A DNA stretch of 64,000 nucleotides from Rhodoplanes serenus (GCA_945861855.1 CAMAWG010000002.1:41339-105338), one strand, 5' to 3'. Positions 17,814-27,285 are shown, numbered from the stretch's first letter. The notes: generated by a model from the letters alone, not told the origin. Translations and numbers: made by a program.

Positions 17814-19346
17814 TTAACGCGCGTTCAGGGCCTTACGGGGCTCTGCCGACGCATGATTGGCAGACCCGTCCGCCTTGGGCTTCTGCCAGCCCCCGCCCAG
17901 CGCCTGGAACAGCCCGACCACCGCCAGCAGGCGATCCAACTGGGCCTGCGCCAGCGTGTCCTGGGCCTGGAACAGGGTCTGCTGCGTGTTCAGCACGGTG
18001 ATCAGGTCGATCGTGCCTTCCCGCAGCCTCGTCTCGGCAATCTCGAACGCCGTCCGCGAGCTTCGCACCACTTCGCGCTGCAAACGCTCGCGTAGGGCTG
18101 TCTGCTGCACCGCGATCAGCGCCCGCTCCACGTCGGCAAAGCCGTTAACGATAGCCTTGCGGTAGAGCTGCAGCAGTTCGTCCTGCACGCCGACCTGGAA
18201 ATCGAGCTGGCCCTGCAGCCGCGCGCCATCGAGGAGGGGCTGCGTCAGGCCGGCCGCCACACTGAAGAAAGCCGACTCCGGCTTCAGCAGCGTCCGGAAG
18301 ATCGCGCTCTGATAGCCGCCCTCGCCGGTCAACTGGATGCTGGGAAACATGGCGGCGCGCGCGGAATAGACGTTGGCGTTGGCGGACGCGAGCTGCGCCT
18401 CGGCCTCGCGAATATCCGGACGCTGCGCGATCAGGTCGGAGGGCAGCCCCGGCGTGACCGGCGGAATTCTGAGTCGCGCCATGCTGCCGCCGCGAATGCC
18501 CACGGACTCCGGCGTGCGGCCGATCAGCACGGCGAGCGTGGCGGCGTTCGGCCGCACGATCTGCTCCAGCGGCGGGATCGCGGCGCGCTGGGTGTTGACG
18601 ATGCTTTCCTGCTGCGCGGTGTCGAGCGCGGATGCGGTGCCGACGTCGAAACGCTGCTTGATCAGGTTGTAGACGCGGGTGGCGGCGGCCAGGTTGTCGC
18701 GCGCGATGCGAAGCTGGTCCTGCGCCGCCAGCACCTGGAAGTAGGAGGTGGCCACGCTGACGACGGTGGTGAGCGCCACTACCTCGCGGTCGTAGCGGCT
18801 GGCGACGGCGACTTGCTCGGCCGCGCGCAGCGCCGCGCGGTTCTTGCCCCAGAAATCGATCTCGTAGGTTGCGCTGAGCGAGGTGCTGTAAAGATTGACA
18901 TAGGTGCGGTTGCGGCGCGTTGCGGCGAGTGCGCCGCTTGCCCCGCTTGGCGTACCGGTGTTCAGCGAGGACGACCCGCGACTCGTGCCGGCGTTGAGAT
19001 CGACGATTGGCAGGAGCGGCGCCCCGGCGATACGCGAGTTCGCGTCGGCCTGCACGATGCGGGCGACCGCGGCGGCGACGTCGAAATTGGAGGTCAGCGC
19101 CTCCTCGATCAGATCGGTGAGCTCCTTGGAGCCGAAACCACGCCACCACACGATCGAAGGCAGCGCTGTGTCCGCGTTGCGCGGCCCGGCGCGGTAGCTC
19201 TTCGGAATGTCGATGGCGGCGGGCACATTCTCGTCGTGCAGCAGGCATCCGGCCAGCGGCTGGGCCAATGCAACGATCATAGCCGCCGCAGCGAGGCGCG
19301 AAACGCGACTCCGCAATACTGGACGCTGCGACGCCGACGGACGCAT
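17814..19346 (-). CDS. Outer-membrane efflux lipoprotein, NodT/OprM family
   Basis: About 510 residues from the ATG at 19346, chosen because it places the lipoprotein signal (AAAMIVALAQPLAGC) near the start; the longer frame adds 25 unlikely residues. The cysteine of PLAGC is the predicted lipid-bearing residue. The two repeated TolC-type halves are visible, with LPSIVWWRGFGSKELTDLIE early and LPSDLIAQRPDIREAEAQL in the middle. This trimeric channel completes the efflux system with the adaptor and two pumps downstream. It is the first gene of the minus-strand operon, so the promoter should lie upstream of 19346. Confidence 0.9.
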   Translation of the reverse strand: MRPSASQRPVLRSRVSRLAAAAMIVALAQPLAGCLLHDENVPAAIDIPKSYRAGPRNADTALPSIVWWRGFGSKELTDLIEEALTSNFDVAAAVARIVQADANSRIAGAPLLPIVDLNAGTSRGSSSLNTGTPSGASGALAATRRNRTYVNLYSTSLSATYEIDFWGKNRAALRAAEQVAVASRYDREVVALTTVVSVATSYFQVLAAQDQLRIARDNLAAATRVYNLIKQRFDVGTASALDTAQQESIVNTQRAAIPPLEQIVRPNAATLAVLIGRTPESVGIRGGSMARLRIPPVTPGLPSDLIAQRPDIREAEAQLASANANVYSARAAMFPSIQLTGEGGYQSAIFRTLLKPESAFFSVAAGLTQPLLDGARLQGQLDFQVGVQDELLQLYRKAIVNGFADVERALIAVQQTALRERLQREVVRSSRTAFEIAETRLREGTIDLITVLNTQQTLFQAQDTLAQAQLDRLLAVVGLFQALGGGWQKPKADGSANHASAEPRKALNAR

Positions 19347-19545
19347 ACGGACTCGCTCATACACAAGGAAACAGGGCACCGCGGCGAGAACGCGCCGCGC
19401 GGAATGGAAAAAGGCTATCAACCCGCGGCGAGGCGCCCAATCGAAATCGCGGCCGGCGATGCACTACTGTGGAGGCGTTGTGGATATGTCAGCTGGCGGC
19501 GGAACCTCTGCAGATTACGCCGCCGTAATGCTGGTCCGATTTAAC

Positions 19546-19568
19546 AAGCCAAGCCAGAGGCTTGGCTT
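19546..19568 (-). terminator. Hairpin downstream of the 19592 gene, possible terminator
   Basis: A perfect 10-bp stem AAGCCAAGCC-AGA-GGCTTGGCTT lies 24 bases past the stop of the minus-strand binding-protein gene. On that strand it is followed by TTGTTAAAT, a weak T-tract, so Rho-independent termination is possible but not certain. Confidence 0.45.
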
Positions 19569-19591
19569 CAGAACTGGCTTCGCATCATCGC

Positions 19592-20554
19592 TCATTTCGG
19601 CTTGTAGACGATATCCATCAGGCCGGCGATGTCCTTGGGCGTCTTCGGCGACGAAATGAACTTGAAATCGAGCGCGTCCTGGAGCGAGCGCTCGAGGTCG
19701 CGGATCTCGCCGAGTTGCACCGCCGACTTGGGATAGAAATCGGCCACCGCCTTCTTGGCGATGTCGGGCGTGACCTTCATGTTCTTGGCGAAAATCTCGA
19801 TCGCCTGCGGATTGGTATAGGCCCAGTCGATTGACTTATGGATCACCTGCATGAACTTGACGATCGATTCGCGCTTGGTCTTCAGCGAATTGACGTTGGC
19901 CAGGTTGACGCGAATCGTCTGGTTCGCGAGTTCCTTGGCTTCGGACGAGCGGGCGACGATGCGGATCTTGCCGTCCTGGACATCCTTCAACGCGAACGGC
20001 ACCACCGACCAGCCGACGTCGATCTGGCCGGTCATGGTCTGGGTGAAGGTGCCTGGCACGCCGCCGGTCGGTGTGGGCTTCGCCTTGGAACCGGCCTGCT
20101 TCAGCAACGTGAGCAGGATCAGGTTCGTCGACGAGCCTGGTGACGAAAAGGCGACGGTCTTGCCGTCGGCGTCCTTCAGGCTCTTGATCGGACTGTCGGC
20201 CTTGACCCACCAGAACACCTCGTGGGCTCCGGTCATTTCAGCGCCGATGATCCGATAGGGCGTGGCGTCGCCGCCTTTCACATAGGCGCCGATCGCGCCG
20301 AGGATGCCGTTCGACATGGCGATGTCGACGCTGCCGGACACCACTGTGGCGACGGTCTGGGCGCCGCCTTCGGTGTAGAAAACCTCGATCTCGAGACCGG
20401 CCTCCTTGAAGAAGCCGGCGGCCTCGCCGAACTCGACCCAGGAGCTGTCCCAGAATCCCTTCTGCGGGATCGCCACCTTGAGCTTTTCCGCGGCGAGGCT
20501 GGCGCTCGCCCCCGCGATCAGGATGGCAAGCGCGGTCAGGATCGTCCGGCGCAT
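19592..20554 (-). CDS. SsuA/NMT1-type ABC substrate-binding protein (orphan)
   Basis: A 320-residue periplasmic binding protein. The ATG at 20554 is preceded by GGGAG and starts a signal peptide RRTILTALAILIAGASASLAA. The mature part begins EKLKVAIPQKGFWDSSWVEF, followed by GLEIEVFYTEGGAQTVATV and SVDIAMSNGILGAIGAYVKG, typical of the nitrate/sulfonate/taurine-binding superfamily. No permease or ATPase is adjacent; the next gene upstream encodes another binding-protein-fold protein. It may work with an importer encoded elsewhere, such as the one at 34677-38082. Confidence 0.78.
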   Translation of the reverse strand: MRRTILTALAILIAGASASLAAEKLKVAIPQKGFWDSSWVEFGEAAGFFKEAGLEIEVFYTEGGAQTVATVVSGSVDIAMSNGILGAIGAYVKGGDATPYRIIGAEMTGAHEVFWWVKADSPIKSLKDADGKTVAFSSPGSSTNLILLTLLKQAGSKAKPTPTGGVPGTFTQTMTGQIDVGWSVVPFALKDVQDGKIRIVARSSEAKELANQTIRVNLANVNSLKTKRESIVKFMQVIHKSIDWAYTNPQAIEIFAKNMKVTPDIAKKAVADFYPKSAVQLGEIRDLERSLQDALDFKFISSPKTPKDIAGLMDIVYKPK

Positions 20555-20640
20555 GGAATTTCTCCCTCGAAGTTTGTTCTGTTGCTGACAGGCATACTGC
20601 CCTGCCGGCGGACCGGAGACAATTGCCTTGGGGGTCATGC

Positions 20641-21636
20641 CTAGTGCGTCATCTCGCGAATTTGCCGCACCGGCACGAACAGATCGTCGACTTTCGGCGC
20701 CTTGGCGATCACGCCCTGCTCTTCGAGGTAACGCACCAGCGCGCTCAGTGTCGGGCGGTTCGCCTCGACCCCATACGGCCAGGGATCGCCGCCGAACACC
20801 GCATCGATCTCGTCGAGTTCCGCGGTCATCCACGGCAGCATGTAGCGCAGCGTGCCGCGGTATTTCATCTTCTTCAGCGCCACGTTCTTGGACTGGTCGA
20901 GGGCGTGGTACAGCGCACTTGCGACGAAGGGGCTCTTTTCATGCACGTCGCGGCGGATGACCACGGTGTGCATGATCGGAAAGATTTTCGTGCGCTGGTA
21001 GTATTCCATCTCCGCCGCGCGGTAGTCGGGATAGAGCCGCACGATATCGGGGTTGCGGCCGAACGCCTCGGGCACGCCGGTGCCGATGATGGCCTGCAGC
21101 TCGCCGTCCTCCAGCATCTTGCTGAGCGACTTGCCGGACTTATTGGCGCTGATCGAAAGCTTCCTGGCCGTCGGCAGGATGGTCGGATTGCCGTGTGCCT
21201 TGGCGCTGTTGATGTCGCCCTCGACCCATTCGCACTTGGCGAAGTCGATGCCGTGCTCGTCGCTCAACAGCCCGCGGATGAAGATGGCCGCGGTCATGGT
21301 GTAGACCGGCACGCCGATGCGCTTGCCTTCGAGGTCCTTCGGCGATTTGACGTGCTTCTTGTTGACGAAGATGAAGCCGTGGCGGAACACCCGCGACGCG
21401 AACACCGGAATGGCGACCAGCGGGCACTGCCCCGCGACGAAGCGCGAGACGTATTCGGAGCTGGAAAATTCCGCGGAGTCGAATTCGAGGCCCGCCGCCA
21501 TGCGGTCGAAGATGTTGCGCGGATTGTCGTCGACCAGGAAGTTGAGATCGACGCCCTCGACCGTCACCTCGCCGGTGTGGAGCGCAAGCATGCGGTCATA
21601 GAGCCCGCAGGCGAAGGTGAGCGGCAGCTTGGACAT
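20641..21636 (-). CDS. 4,5-dihydroxyphthalate decarboxylase-like, binding-protein-fold protein
   Basis: A 331-residue protein starting MSKLPLTFACGLYDRMLALH. The opening, the segment VDLNFLVDDNPRNIFDRMAA and SSEYVSRFVAGQCPLVAIPV match proteins annotated as 4,5-dihydroxyphthalate decarboxylase (Pht5-like), which share the type II periplasmic-binding fold. There is no signal peptide, which favours a cytoplasmic enzyme over a transport component. Longer upstream frames pass through non-coding sequence. The gene lies 86 bases upstream of the orphan binding-protein gene on the same strand. Many family members are uncharacterised, so decarboxylase activity is not assured. Confidence 0.65.
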   Translation of the reverse strand: MSKLPLTFACGLYDRMLALHTGEVTVEGVDLNFLVDDNPRNIFDRMAAGLEFDSAEFSSSEYVSRFVAGQCPLVAIPVFASRVFRHGFIFVNKKHVKSPKDLEGKRIGVPVYTMTAAIFIRGLLSDEHGIDFAKCEWVEGDINSAKAHGNPTILPTARKLSISANKSGKSLSKMLEDGELQAIIGTGVPEAFGRNPDIVRLYPDYRAAEMEYYQRTKIFPIMHTVVIRRDVHEKSPFVASALYHALDQSKNVALKKMKYRGTLRYMLPWMTAELDEIDAVFGGDPWPYGVEANRPTLSALVRYLEEQGVIAKAPKVDDLFVPVRQIREMTH

Positions 21637-21731
21637 TTCCAACCCCTGATTTTTTGACCCGCGCAGGATATGGCCTGTCGGGCGCCGGCAGTCTAGCAGG
21701 TGAGTGCGACCCGGAAAGCATAGGCACTTTG

Positions 21732-21833
21732 TCATCGCCGGGCTTGTCGCGACCATCCACGTCTGGCTTTGATGCGGGCTGAAGCCGCAACGGGATCGCA
21801 TCATGCCGGACCTGCCACGAGCAGGGCGTGACC
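21732..21833. repeat. Degenerate palindromic repeat
   Basis: The segment CGCCGGGCTTGTCGCGACCATCCACGTCTGG-like at 21736-21766 resembles the left arm of the 8881 and 10024 elements, followed by a decayed right arm (ATCATGCCGGAC) and AGGGCGTGAC. It looks like an eroded member of the same repeat family between two divergent genes. Confidence 0.4.
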
Positions 21834-21874
21834 CGGCGCAAGCTCGCGGTTGAGGGGCTGTTGGGAGGAAAGAC

Positions 21875-22669
21875 ATGGCGCTCGCGCTCTATCACAACGA
21901 CATGTCGAGCTGCGCGCAGAAGGTGCGGCTGATGCTCGCCGAGAAGGGCCTCGAATGGGAGAGCCGCCATCTCGACCTGCGGGCGGGCGAGCATCAGACG
22001 GACTGGTACATCAAGCTCAACCCGCGCGCCGTGGTTCCGACGCTGATCGACGGTGACACTGTTGTGCCGGAGTCCAACGTCATCAACGAGTATCTCGACG
22101 AGCGCTTCCCCGATCCGCCGCTCAAGCCCGCCGACCCGTTCGGCCGCGCCCGGATGAGGCTGTGGACCAAGCAGCTCGACGAGGGCGTGCACGACGCCGG
22201 GATCGCCGTTCTGAGCTTCGGCCTCGCATTCCGGCACCAGTACCTCACCCGCGGCGAGGCCGGGAAAGAGATGCTGGAGAGCATCCCCGACCCGGCGAAG
22301 CGCGAGCGCCGCCGGGACGTCATCGAGAAGGGCCTGGACTCGCCATTCTTCAAGACCGCGGTGGCGCGGCTGCTCACTCTATACAGCGACATGGACAAGG
22401 CGCTTGCCGGCCACAGTTGGCTGGCCGGCGACAACTACAGCATCGCCGACGCGGCGTTCACGCCCTACATCGTGCGGCTGGAGCATCTCGACGTCATGGG
22501 CCTGCTCGATCCGACTCCGCGCACTGCGGAATGGTACCGCCGGATCAAGGCCCGGCCGAGCTTCCAGACCGCCATCGTGCGCTGGGAGAACGCCGGCTAT
22601 CTCGAATTGATGAAGCGCCAGGGCCGCGAAAACTGGCCCAAGATCAAAGAGATCATGTCTGCTCGCTGA
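21875..22669 (+). CDS. Glutathione S-transferase family protein
   Basis: A 264-residue GST-fold protein. The thioredoxin-like N-terminal domain has ALYHNDMSSCAQKVRLMLAE, with SSCAQK at the catalytic position, then NPRAVVPTLIDGD (cis-Pro) and VVPESNVINEYLDERFP (glutathione gamma-Glu binding). The helical C-terminal domain includes LAGDNYSIADAAFTPYIVRL, the conserved N-capping/hydrophobic staple motif. It starts at ATG 21875 after a GGGAGGAAAG site. It is divergent from the decarboxylase-like gene and may act on a substrate of that pathway; its substrate is unknown. Confidence 0.88.
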   Translation: MALALYHNDMSSCAQKVRLMLAEKGLEWESRHLDLRAGEHQTDWYIKLNPRAVVPTLIDGDTVVPESNVINEYLDERFPDPPLKPADPFGRARMRLWTKQLDEGVHDAGIAVLSFGLAFRHQYLTRGEAGKEMLESIPDPAKRERRRDVIEKGLDSPFFKTAVARLLTLYSDMDKALAGHSWLAGDNYSIADAAFTPYIVRLEHLDVMGLLDPTPRTAEWYRRIKARPSFQTAIVRWENAGYLELMKRQGRENWPKIKEIMSAR

Positions 22670-22815
22670 AGGTTGCCCACACTGTCCACAGCAATTCACA
22701 GGGCTCGGGCGTAATTTCGCGCCGTCGCGGAACGACCGGCACGGGTGTCGCATTGATGCCGCATACCGGTTGGATACCCGCACCGAAGCGGGGCACGGGT
22801 TTAAGGAGCCCATTC

Positions 22816-23061
22816 ATGACGAATAGAGCCCATTACTACGTGGTGTATGACGGAGACTGGAAAATCCAGTGTGACGGCGAAAACTCCGAGCCCTATCCGC
22901 GCCGGAGCGATGCCTTCAAGGACGCCGTGGCGCTGGCCCACCTCGATGTCCGCAATGGCCGCGAGGCGGACGTGATCGTGCAATGCGAGGGCGACCTGTT
23001 TCGCCCGGAGTGGGATTCCGCCCGCGATACCTATCCGCCTCCGCTGGTGCCCGAGAACTGA
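22816..23061 (+). CDS. Small DUF2188-like protein
   Basis: An 81-residue protein starting MTNRAHYYVVYDGDWKIQ at an ATG with a strong AAGGAG site; the long open frame running into it from the GST gene is a shadow. The pattern of an aromatic N-terminal strand, a DAFKDAVALAHLDVRNG helix, and a closing strand DVIVQCEGD resembles DUF2188 proteins, small stand-alone domains of unknown function. No signal peptide. Confidence 0.65.
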   Translation: MTNRAHYYVVYDGDWKIQCDGENSEPYPRRSDAFKDAVALAHLDVRNGREADVIVQCEGDLFRPEWDSARDTYPPPLVPEN

Positions 23062-23181
23062 ATCTCGCCGCGCGGGTGCGATCTCGCCGTTCGGCTTGGC
23101 GAGACTAAGGTCGTGTTGAATACGGCTGGCATGAGTGCCGCGAAGGGCTAGTATGTGGCGCGACGCAACGGAGCGTTCGTC

Positions 23182-23601
23182 ATGCCACCGGCACCCCAGC
23201 CGTCAGCCAACGGATCCAGGCGCTCGACGAGCGTGGCCCGGCGCGTTCTGATCGTTGAAGACGAATTGCTGGTGGCGTGGCACCTGGAATCGCTCGCCCG
23301 CGAACAGAAGCTCGAAGTGTGCGGTCTCGTGCCGGACGGCGAGGGCGCGATCGAGCAGGCGGTCGATCTCGACGTCGACCTGATCCTGATGGACATCCGG
23401 CTGGCCGGGCGCATGGACGGCATCGAAGCAGCACGCCGCATCCGCGAGTTGCGCCAGACGCCGATCATTTTCATCACCGCGCACGGCGATCCGGCAACGC
23501 GCGCGCGGATCGAGCAGGTGCTGCCCGGCACCCCGGTGCTGGCGAAGCCGATCACGGCCGACGGCCTGAAAGAGGCGATCGCCTCGGTGATGAAGGCATA
23601 G
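23182..23601 (+). CDS. Receiver-only response regulator
   Basis: About 139 residues from the ATG at 23182 (a GTG at 23155 would add nine). It is a single receiver domain: acidic pocket in VLIVEDELLVAWHLE, phospho-acceptor Asp in DLILMDIRLAGRMDGIE, Thr in PIIFITAHGDP and Lys in PVLAKPITADGL. There is no output domain, as in CheY/Spo0F-like proteins that pass phosphate or bind a partner. No histidine kinase is encoded nearby, so its partner is unknown. Confidence 0.85.
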   Translation: MPPAPQPSANGSRRSTSVARRVLIVEDELLVAWHLESLAREQKLEVCGLVPDGEGAIEQAVDLDVDLILMDIRLAGRMDGIEAARRIRELRQTPIIFITAHGDPATRARIEQVLPGTPVLAKPITADGLKEAIASVMKA

Positions 23602-23630
23602 CAGTCCGGTTTATCATTCCACAGCGCGGC

Positions 23631-25322
23631 TCACGCCACCGCGGTCGGTGCGAGCGCATCGATATCGGTGACGACGTCGATGATGACCGGCCGGTTGGCG
23701 GCGAGCGCCTGCGCCAGCGCCGCGGGCAAGCCCTTCGGGTCCTCGACCCGAATGCCGAGCGCGCCCATCTCCTCGGCGATGCGCGCGAAGTTGGTCTTGC
23801 GGAAGGTCCATAGTTCCCGGGCCTGCTCGGTCTGGGTGCCGCCATAGACACGGTCGAAGCCGCGCTTACTCTGGTTGCCGCCGCCGTTGTTGTTGACCAC
23901 CGTCACCGCGTTGATCTTCCAGCGCACCGCCGTCTCGATGTCGCCGATGTGGTACCAGAAGCCGGCATCGCCGGTGAAGGTCACAACCGGACGGTCCGGC
24001 GCGCCGCACTTCGCGCCGAGCCCCGCCGGAAACGCCCAGCCGAGATGGCCGGCGCTGCGGATGTAGCTTTGCGCCGAAGTGCGCAGGTCGTACATGCCAC
24101 CCATCCACATGCCGGCGTGGCCGGTGTCGACCACGACGATGGCGTCGTCCGGCACGTGCTTCGACAACTCGCTGCAGATGCGCGCCGGATGGATCGGAAC
24201 GGCTTCCGACTCCAGCAGCGGCTTGCATTTGGCGTACCACTCCTTGACCATGCCCTGCGCCTGCTCGACCCAGGCCTTGCGCTTGCCGGCGCTGGCCTTG
24301 TCGGCGGCCACCAACATCTTGGCCAGCGTCACCTTGGCGTCGCCGTTGACGCGCGCCTGCAGCGGATAGTTCAGGCCGAGCGCCTCCGGATCGATATCGA
24401 TCTGGATCGCCGGCGTGCCGATTTTCGGCACCGCCCAGAAGTGCGTGGTCATGCCGCCGGTCTGGGTGCCGACGAAGCAGATCAGATCGGCGGCGTTGAC
24501 GATTTTGTTTGCGCTCTCGCGCGAATAGGTGCCGACGACGCCACATGACAGCGGATGGTGGCCTGTGATCGAATCCTTGCCGTTGAGCGAAGTGACGACC
24601 GGAATCTGCAAAGCCTCCGCCAGCGCCACGAGCTCGCGCCCCGCGCCCGAGGCGCGCACGCCGCCGCCGGCGACGATCACCGGCCGCGATGCCTCCTGCA
24701 GCACCTTCAGCGCCGCCAGCACGCTCGCCTGATCCGGCTCGGGCCGGAACGGCGGCACGCGCGAAAACTCCGGCTCGACCATCGGCTCCATCTCGCCTTC
24801 GTCGCCGTCGACCTGGCCCTCGTTGCCGCGGAACTGCAGATGCACGGGCCCGGGCGTGCCGGTGGTGGCGGCGCGGAACGCCGCCCGCACCATGTCCGGG
24901 AAGCGGTTCACGTCGTCCACCGTGGCGTTGAACTTGGTCACCGGCTCGAACGCCGGCATGTCGTCGACCTCCTGATAGACCTTGCGGAACTTGGTCTTCG
25001 GCTCGCGGCCGCCGGTGAAGGCGATCACCGGCGAATGGGCGAGCCAGGCGTCACGCAGACCCGCGGCGAGATTGAGCGCGCCGATCACCTGCGCCATGCA
25101 GATGCCGGGCTTGCCGGAAGCGCGGGCGTAACCATCGGCCATATAGGCTGCGGTCGCCTCGCTGTGCACATGCAGGCGCTTGATCCTGGTGCGCGTCTCC
25201 ATCACCGCGAAGGTTTTTCGCAACACCGCGGGCACATGAAACACATGCGTCACGCCGTAGGCCTCGAGCATGTCGGCCATGCATTCGGCGCCCAGCATTT
25301 TTCTGTTGTGTCCCAGCATCAT
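23631..25322 (-). CDS. Thiamine-diphosphate-dependent enzyme (acetolactate synthase-like)
   Basis: A 563-residue ThDP enzyme with the three expected domains: an N-terminal Pyr domain with the catalytic Glu in RLHVHSEATAAYMADGYARA, a central FAD/NAD-fold domain (about residues 195-330), and a C-terminal PP domain with the metal-binding GDAGFWYHIGDIETAVRW...NN motif. The ATG at 25322 has a GGGAGGG site; longer starts are not needed. It could be an acetolactate synthase, oxalyl-CoA/benzoylformate-type decarboxylase or related enzyme; no small regulatory subunit is present, so a catabolic role is likelier than branched-chain synthesis. It is divergent from the MetE-like gene. Confidence 0.82.
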   Translation of the reverse strand: MMLGHNRKMLGAECMADMLEAYGVTHVFHVPAVLRKTFAVMETRTRIKRLHVHSEATAAYMADGYARASGKPGICMAQVIGALNLAAGLRDAWLAHSPVIAFTGGREPKTKFRKVYQEVDDMPAFEPVTKFNATVDDVNRFPDMVRAAFRAATTGTPGPVHLQFRGNEGQVDGDEGEMEPMVEPEFSRVPPFRPEPDQASVLAALKVLQEASRPVIVAGGGVRASGAGRELVALAEALQIPVVTSLNGKDSITGHHPLSCGVVGTYSRESANKIVNAADLICFVGTQTGGMTTHFWAVPKIGTPAIQIDIDPEALGLNYPLQARVNGDAKVTLAKMLVAADKASAGKRKAWVEQAQGMVKEWYAKCKPLLESEAVPIHPARICSELSKHVPDDAIVVVDTGHAGMWMGGMYDLRTSAQSYIRSAGHLGWAFPAGLGAKCGAPDRPVVTFTGDAGFWYHIGDIETAVRWKINAVTVVNNNGGGNQSKRGFDRVYGGTQTEQARELWTFRKTNFARIAEEMGALGIRVEDPKGLPAALAQALAANRPVIIDVVTDIDALAPTAVA

Positions 25323-25468
25323 TCCCAGCCCTCCCGCATCCCCGGCCCACTGACGTTGGGCGCGTTGGGACGCAACAGACATATCGGCTCCCGCCGCGAG
25401 AAGGAAGCTATCGCCGGGCGGGAATCCGATTACCATTGGCGGCAGCAGCCTCACGCCGGGAGCACCGC

Positions 25469-26641
25469 ATGAAAACCTCGACCGACCGCATCCTCACCAC
25501 CCACACCGGCAGTCTGCCGCGGCCGAAGCCGCTGATGGACATCATCCTCGGCCGCGAGAAGGGCGAAACCATCGACGCCAAGACCTTCGAGGAGGCGACC
25601 GCCCGGGCAGTGGACGAGATCGTCGCGCAGCAGGTCGCCTGCGGCATCGACATCGTCAGCGACGGCGAGATGAGCAAGCCGTCCTACACCACCTACATCC
25701 GCCACAGGGTCGAGGGGATCGCGCACGATGCACGCGCGGCCGAGAAGGGCCGCGACATCATGATCGGCCGCGACCTGCTGGCGCATCCGGACTTCGGCGC
25801 CAACCGGCGGAATTTTTCAGCCTCGCCGTTCCCCGGCTGCGTCGGCCCGCTGAAGTACAAGGACCGCAGCGCGCTCGACCGCGACCTCGCGCATCTGAAG
25901 GCCGCCGCCGCCAGGTCGAAGCCCGCCGATGTGTTCATGACCGCACCGTCGCCGGGCATCCTGACCCGCTTCATCATCAACCTGCACTATCCGACCGAGG
26001 ACGCCTATGTCGAGGCGCTAGCCGAGATGATGAAGACCGAGTACCGCGCCATCGTCGAAGCGGGCTTCGTCCTGCAGATCGACGCGCCGGACCTCGGCTC
26101 CTGCCGCAACAACCAGTATCGCGATCTGACCGACGACCAGTTCCGCAAGATCGCCGCGCGCAACATCGACGCGCTCAACGCCGCGGTCGAAGGACTGCCG
26201 GCGGACCGGATGCGGCTGCACATCTGCTGGGGCAACTACGAGGGGCCGCACAGCTTCGACCTGCCGCTCCTGAAGATCATCGATCTTGCGTTCAAGGCGC
26301 GCATGCAGGCGATCAGCATCGAGGCCGCCAACCCGCGCCACGACCACGAATGGGAAGACCTGAAGACCATCAAGATTCCCGACGACAAGATTCTCATTCC
26401 CGGCGTGATCGATTCGACGACGAATTTTGTCGAGCATCCGAAGCTCGTCGCGCAGCGCATCGGCCGCTACGCCGACATCGTCGGCCGCGAGCGGGTGATC
26501 GCCGGCGTCGATTGCGGCTTCGGCACCGCCGTGCGCACCGATCCGATCGTGGCCGACAGCATCGTCTGGGCAAAATTGAGGGCGCTCAGCGAAGGCGCGG
26601 CGATCGCAAGCTCGCGGCTGTGGGGATCGAAGGCGGCGTGA
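25469..26641 (+). CDS. Cobalamin-independent methionine synthase-like (MetE C-terminal fold)
   Basis: A 390-residue protein with only the C-terminal catalytic fold of MetE. It starts with the hallmark TTHTGSLPRP, and keeps GIDIVSDGEMSKPSY, LQIDAPDLGSC, zinc-ligand candidates in MRLHICWGNYEGPH and a C-terminal zinc cysteine in VIAGVDCGFGT. Such short relatives often act as methyltransferases or C-S/C-C lyases in catabolism and not in methionine synthesis. The ATG at 25469 is used. The stop overlaps the start of a small secreted protein gene. Confidence 0.82.
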   Translation: MKTSTDRILTTHTGSLPRPKPLMDIILGREKGETIDAKTFEEATARAVDEIVAQQVACGIDIVSDGEMSKPSYTTYIRHRVEGIAHDARAAEKGRDIMIGRDLLAHPDFGANRRNFSASPFPGCVGPLKYKDRSALDRDLAHLKAAAARSKPADVFMTAPSPGILTRFIINLHYPTEDAYVEALAEMMKTEYRAIVEAGFVLQIDAPDLGSCRNNQYRDLTDDQFRKIAARNIDALNAAVEGLPADRMRLHICWGNYEGPHSFDLPLLKIIDLAFKARMQAISIEAANPRHDHEWEDLKTIKIPDDKILIPGVIDSTTNFVEHPKLVAQRIGRYADIVGRERVIAGVDCGFGTAVRTDPIVADSIVWAKLRALSEGAAIASSRLWGSKAA

Positions 26642-27006
26642 TGGCATTTTGCAAGAGCCTCTTCGTCGCCGCCATCGCAATGCCGTTGCTGTTGCCTGCG
26701 GCGAGCACAGAGGCCGCCGCGGCAAAGCAGGGCTCTCGCACCAAGATCACGGTGCATCGCAAACAGTCCTGGCACGGCTATGGATTTCTGCCGGGCTATC
26801 GGCCTTGGGTGAACAACCTCGACAGATACGGCCGTAGCGTGGAGCGGCGAGAGTTTCCCGAGCCGCGTTACCTGAACTGGCGCACAGGACAAATTCAGTA
26901 CGGCTGGGGAAGACCCGGGTTTTATCGCGGCCAATGGAACGGCGGCAGCTTCGGGCCGTGCTGGACCTACACGCCCATCGGGATGATGCCGACCTGCGGG
27001 CAGTGA
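26641..27006 (+). CDS. Small secreted hypothetical protein
   Basis: A 121-residue protein with a signal peptide (CKSLFVAAIAMPLLLPA, cleavage near STEAAAA) and a mature part rich in Tyr, Trp, Gly and Arg (WHGYGFLPGYRPWVNNLDRY, RPGFYRGQWNGG) with two cysteines near the end. I do not recognise a family with certainty. The ATG overlaps the TGA of the MetE-like gene, though a functional link is doubtful. Confidence 0.7.
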   Translation: MAFCKSLFVAAIAMPLLLPAASTEAAAAKQGSRTKITVHRKQSWHGYGFLPGYRPWVNNLDRYGRSVERREFPEPRYLNWRTGQIQYGWGRPGFYRGQWNGGSFGPCWTYTPIGMMPTCGQ

Positions 27007-27124
27007 CATCCACGTTTTCCAATTCAGTTTTCAAACAACCGGTTTAGCCAACGCTCCGCCGCCCCAATTATTTGAGACGCGGGGGCGTCTTTTCCCTTTT
27101 TCCTTCTCCCCTCGCACGAGGGGA

Positions 27125-27285
27125 TGGAGCGCCGGGAGGCGCCAGGGAGCTTGCGAGGCTCCCTTCGCCGGCCTTGCGATCGGCCGACGTCACGCACCGA
27201 GCTTCCGGGACCCAAGCAAAGAGGGGGGTGGGGGTCCCGTGGCGCGCGGGCCCTTGCGAGGAGCCCTGCGCCTCCCGGCGCTCCA
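27125..27285. repeat. 161-bp imperfect palindrome in a 458-bp non-coding gap
   Basis: Outer arms TGGAGCGCCGGGAGGCGC (27125-27142) and its exact reverse complement (27268-27285) enclose further arms: AGGGAGC-TTGCGAG-GCTCCCT at about 27144-27164 and CGGGACCC/GGGTCCCG around 27206-27240. The rest of the gap 27007-27465 shows no convincing gene; short open frames there are arginine-rich shadows of the palindrome. Confidence 0.7.

Noticed and set aside
18144..19248. A 367-codon minus-strand frame within the efflux channel gene
   Set aside because: Out-of-frame shadow of the NodT/OprM-family gene, which has a lipobox and full family features.
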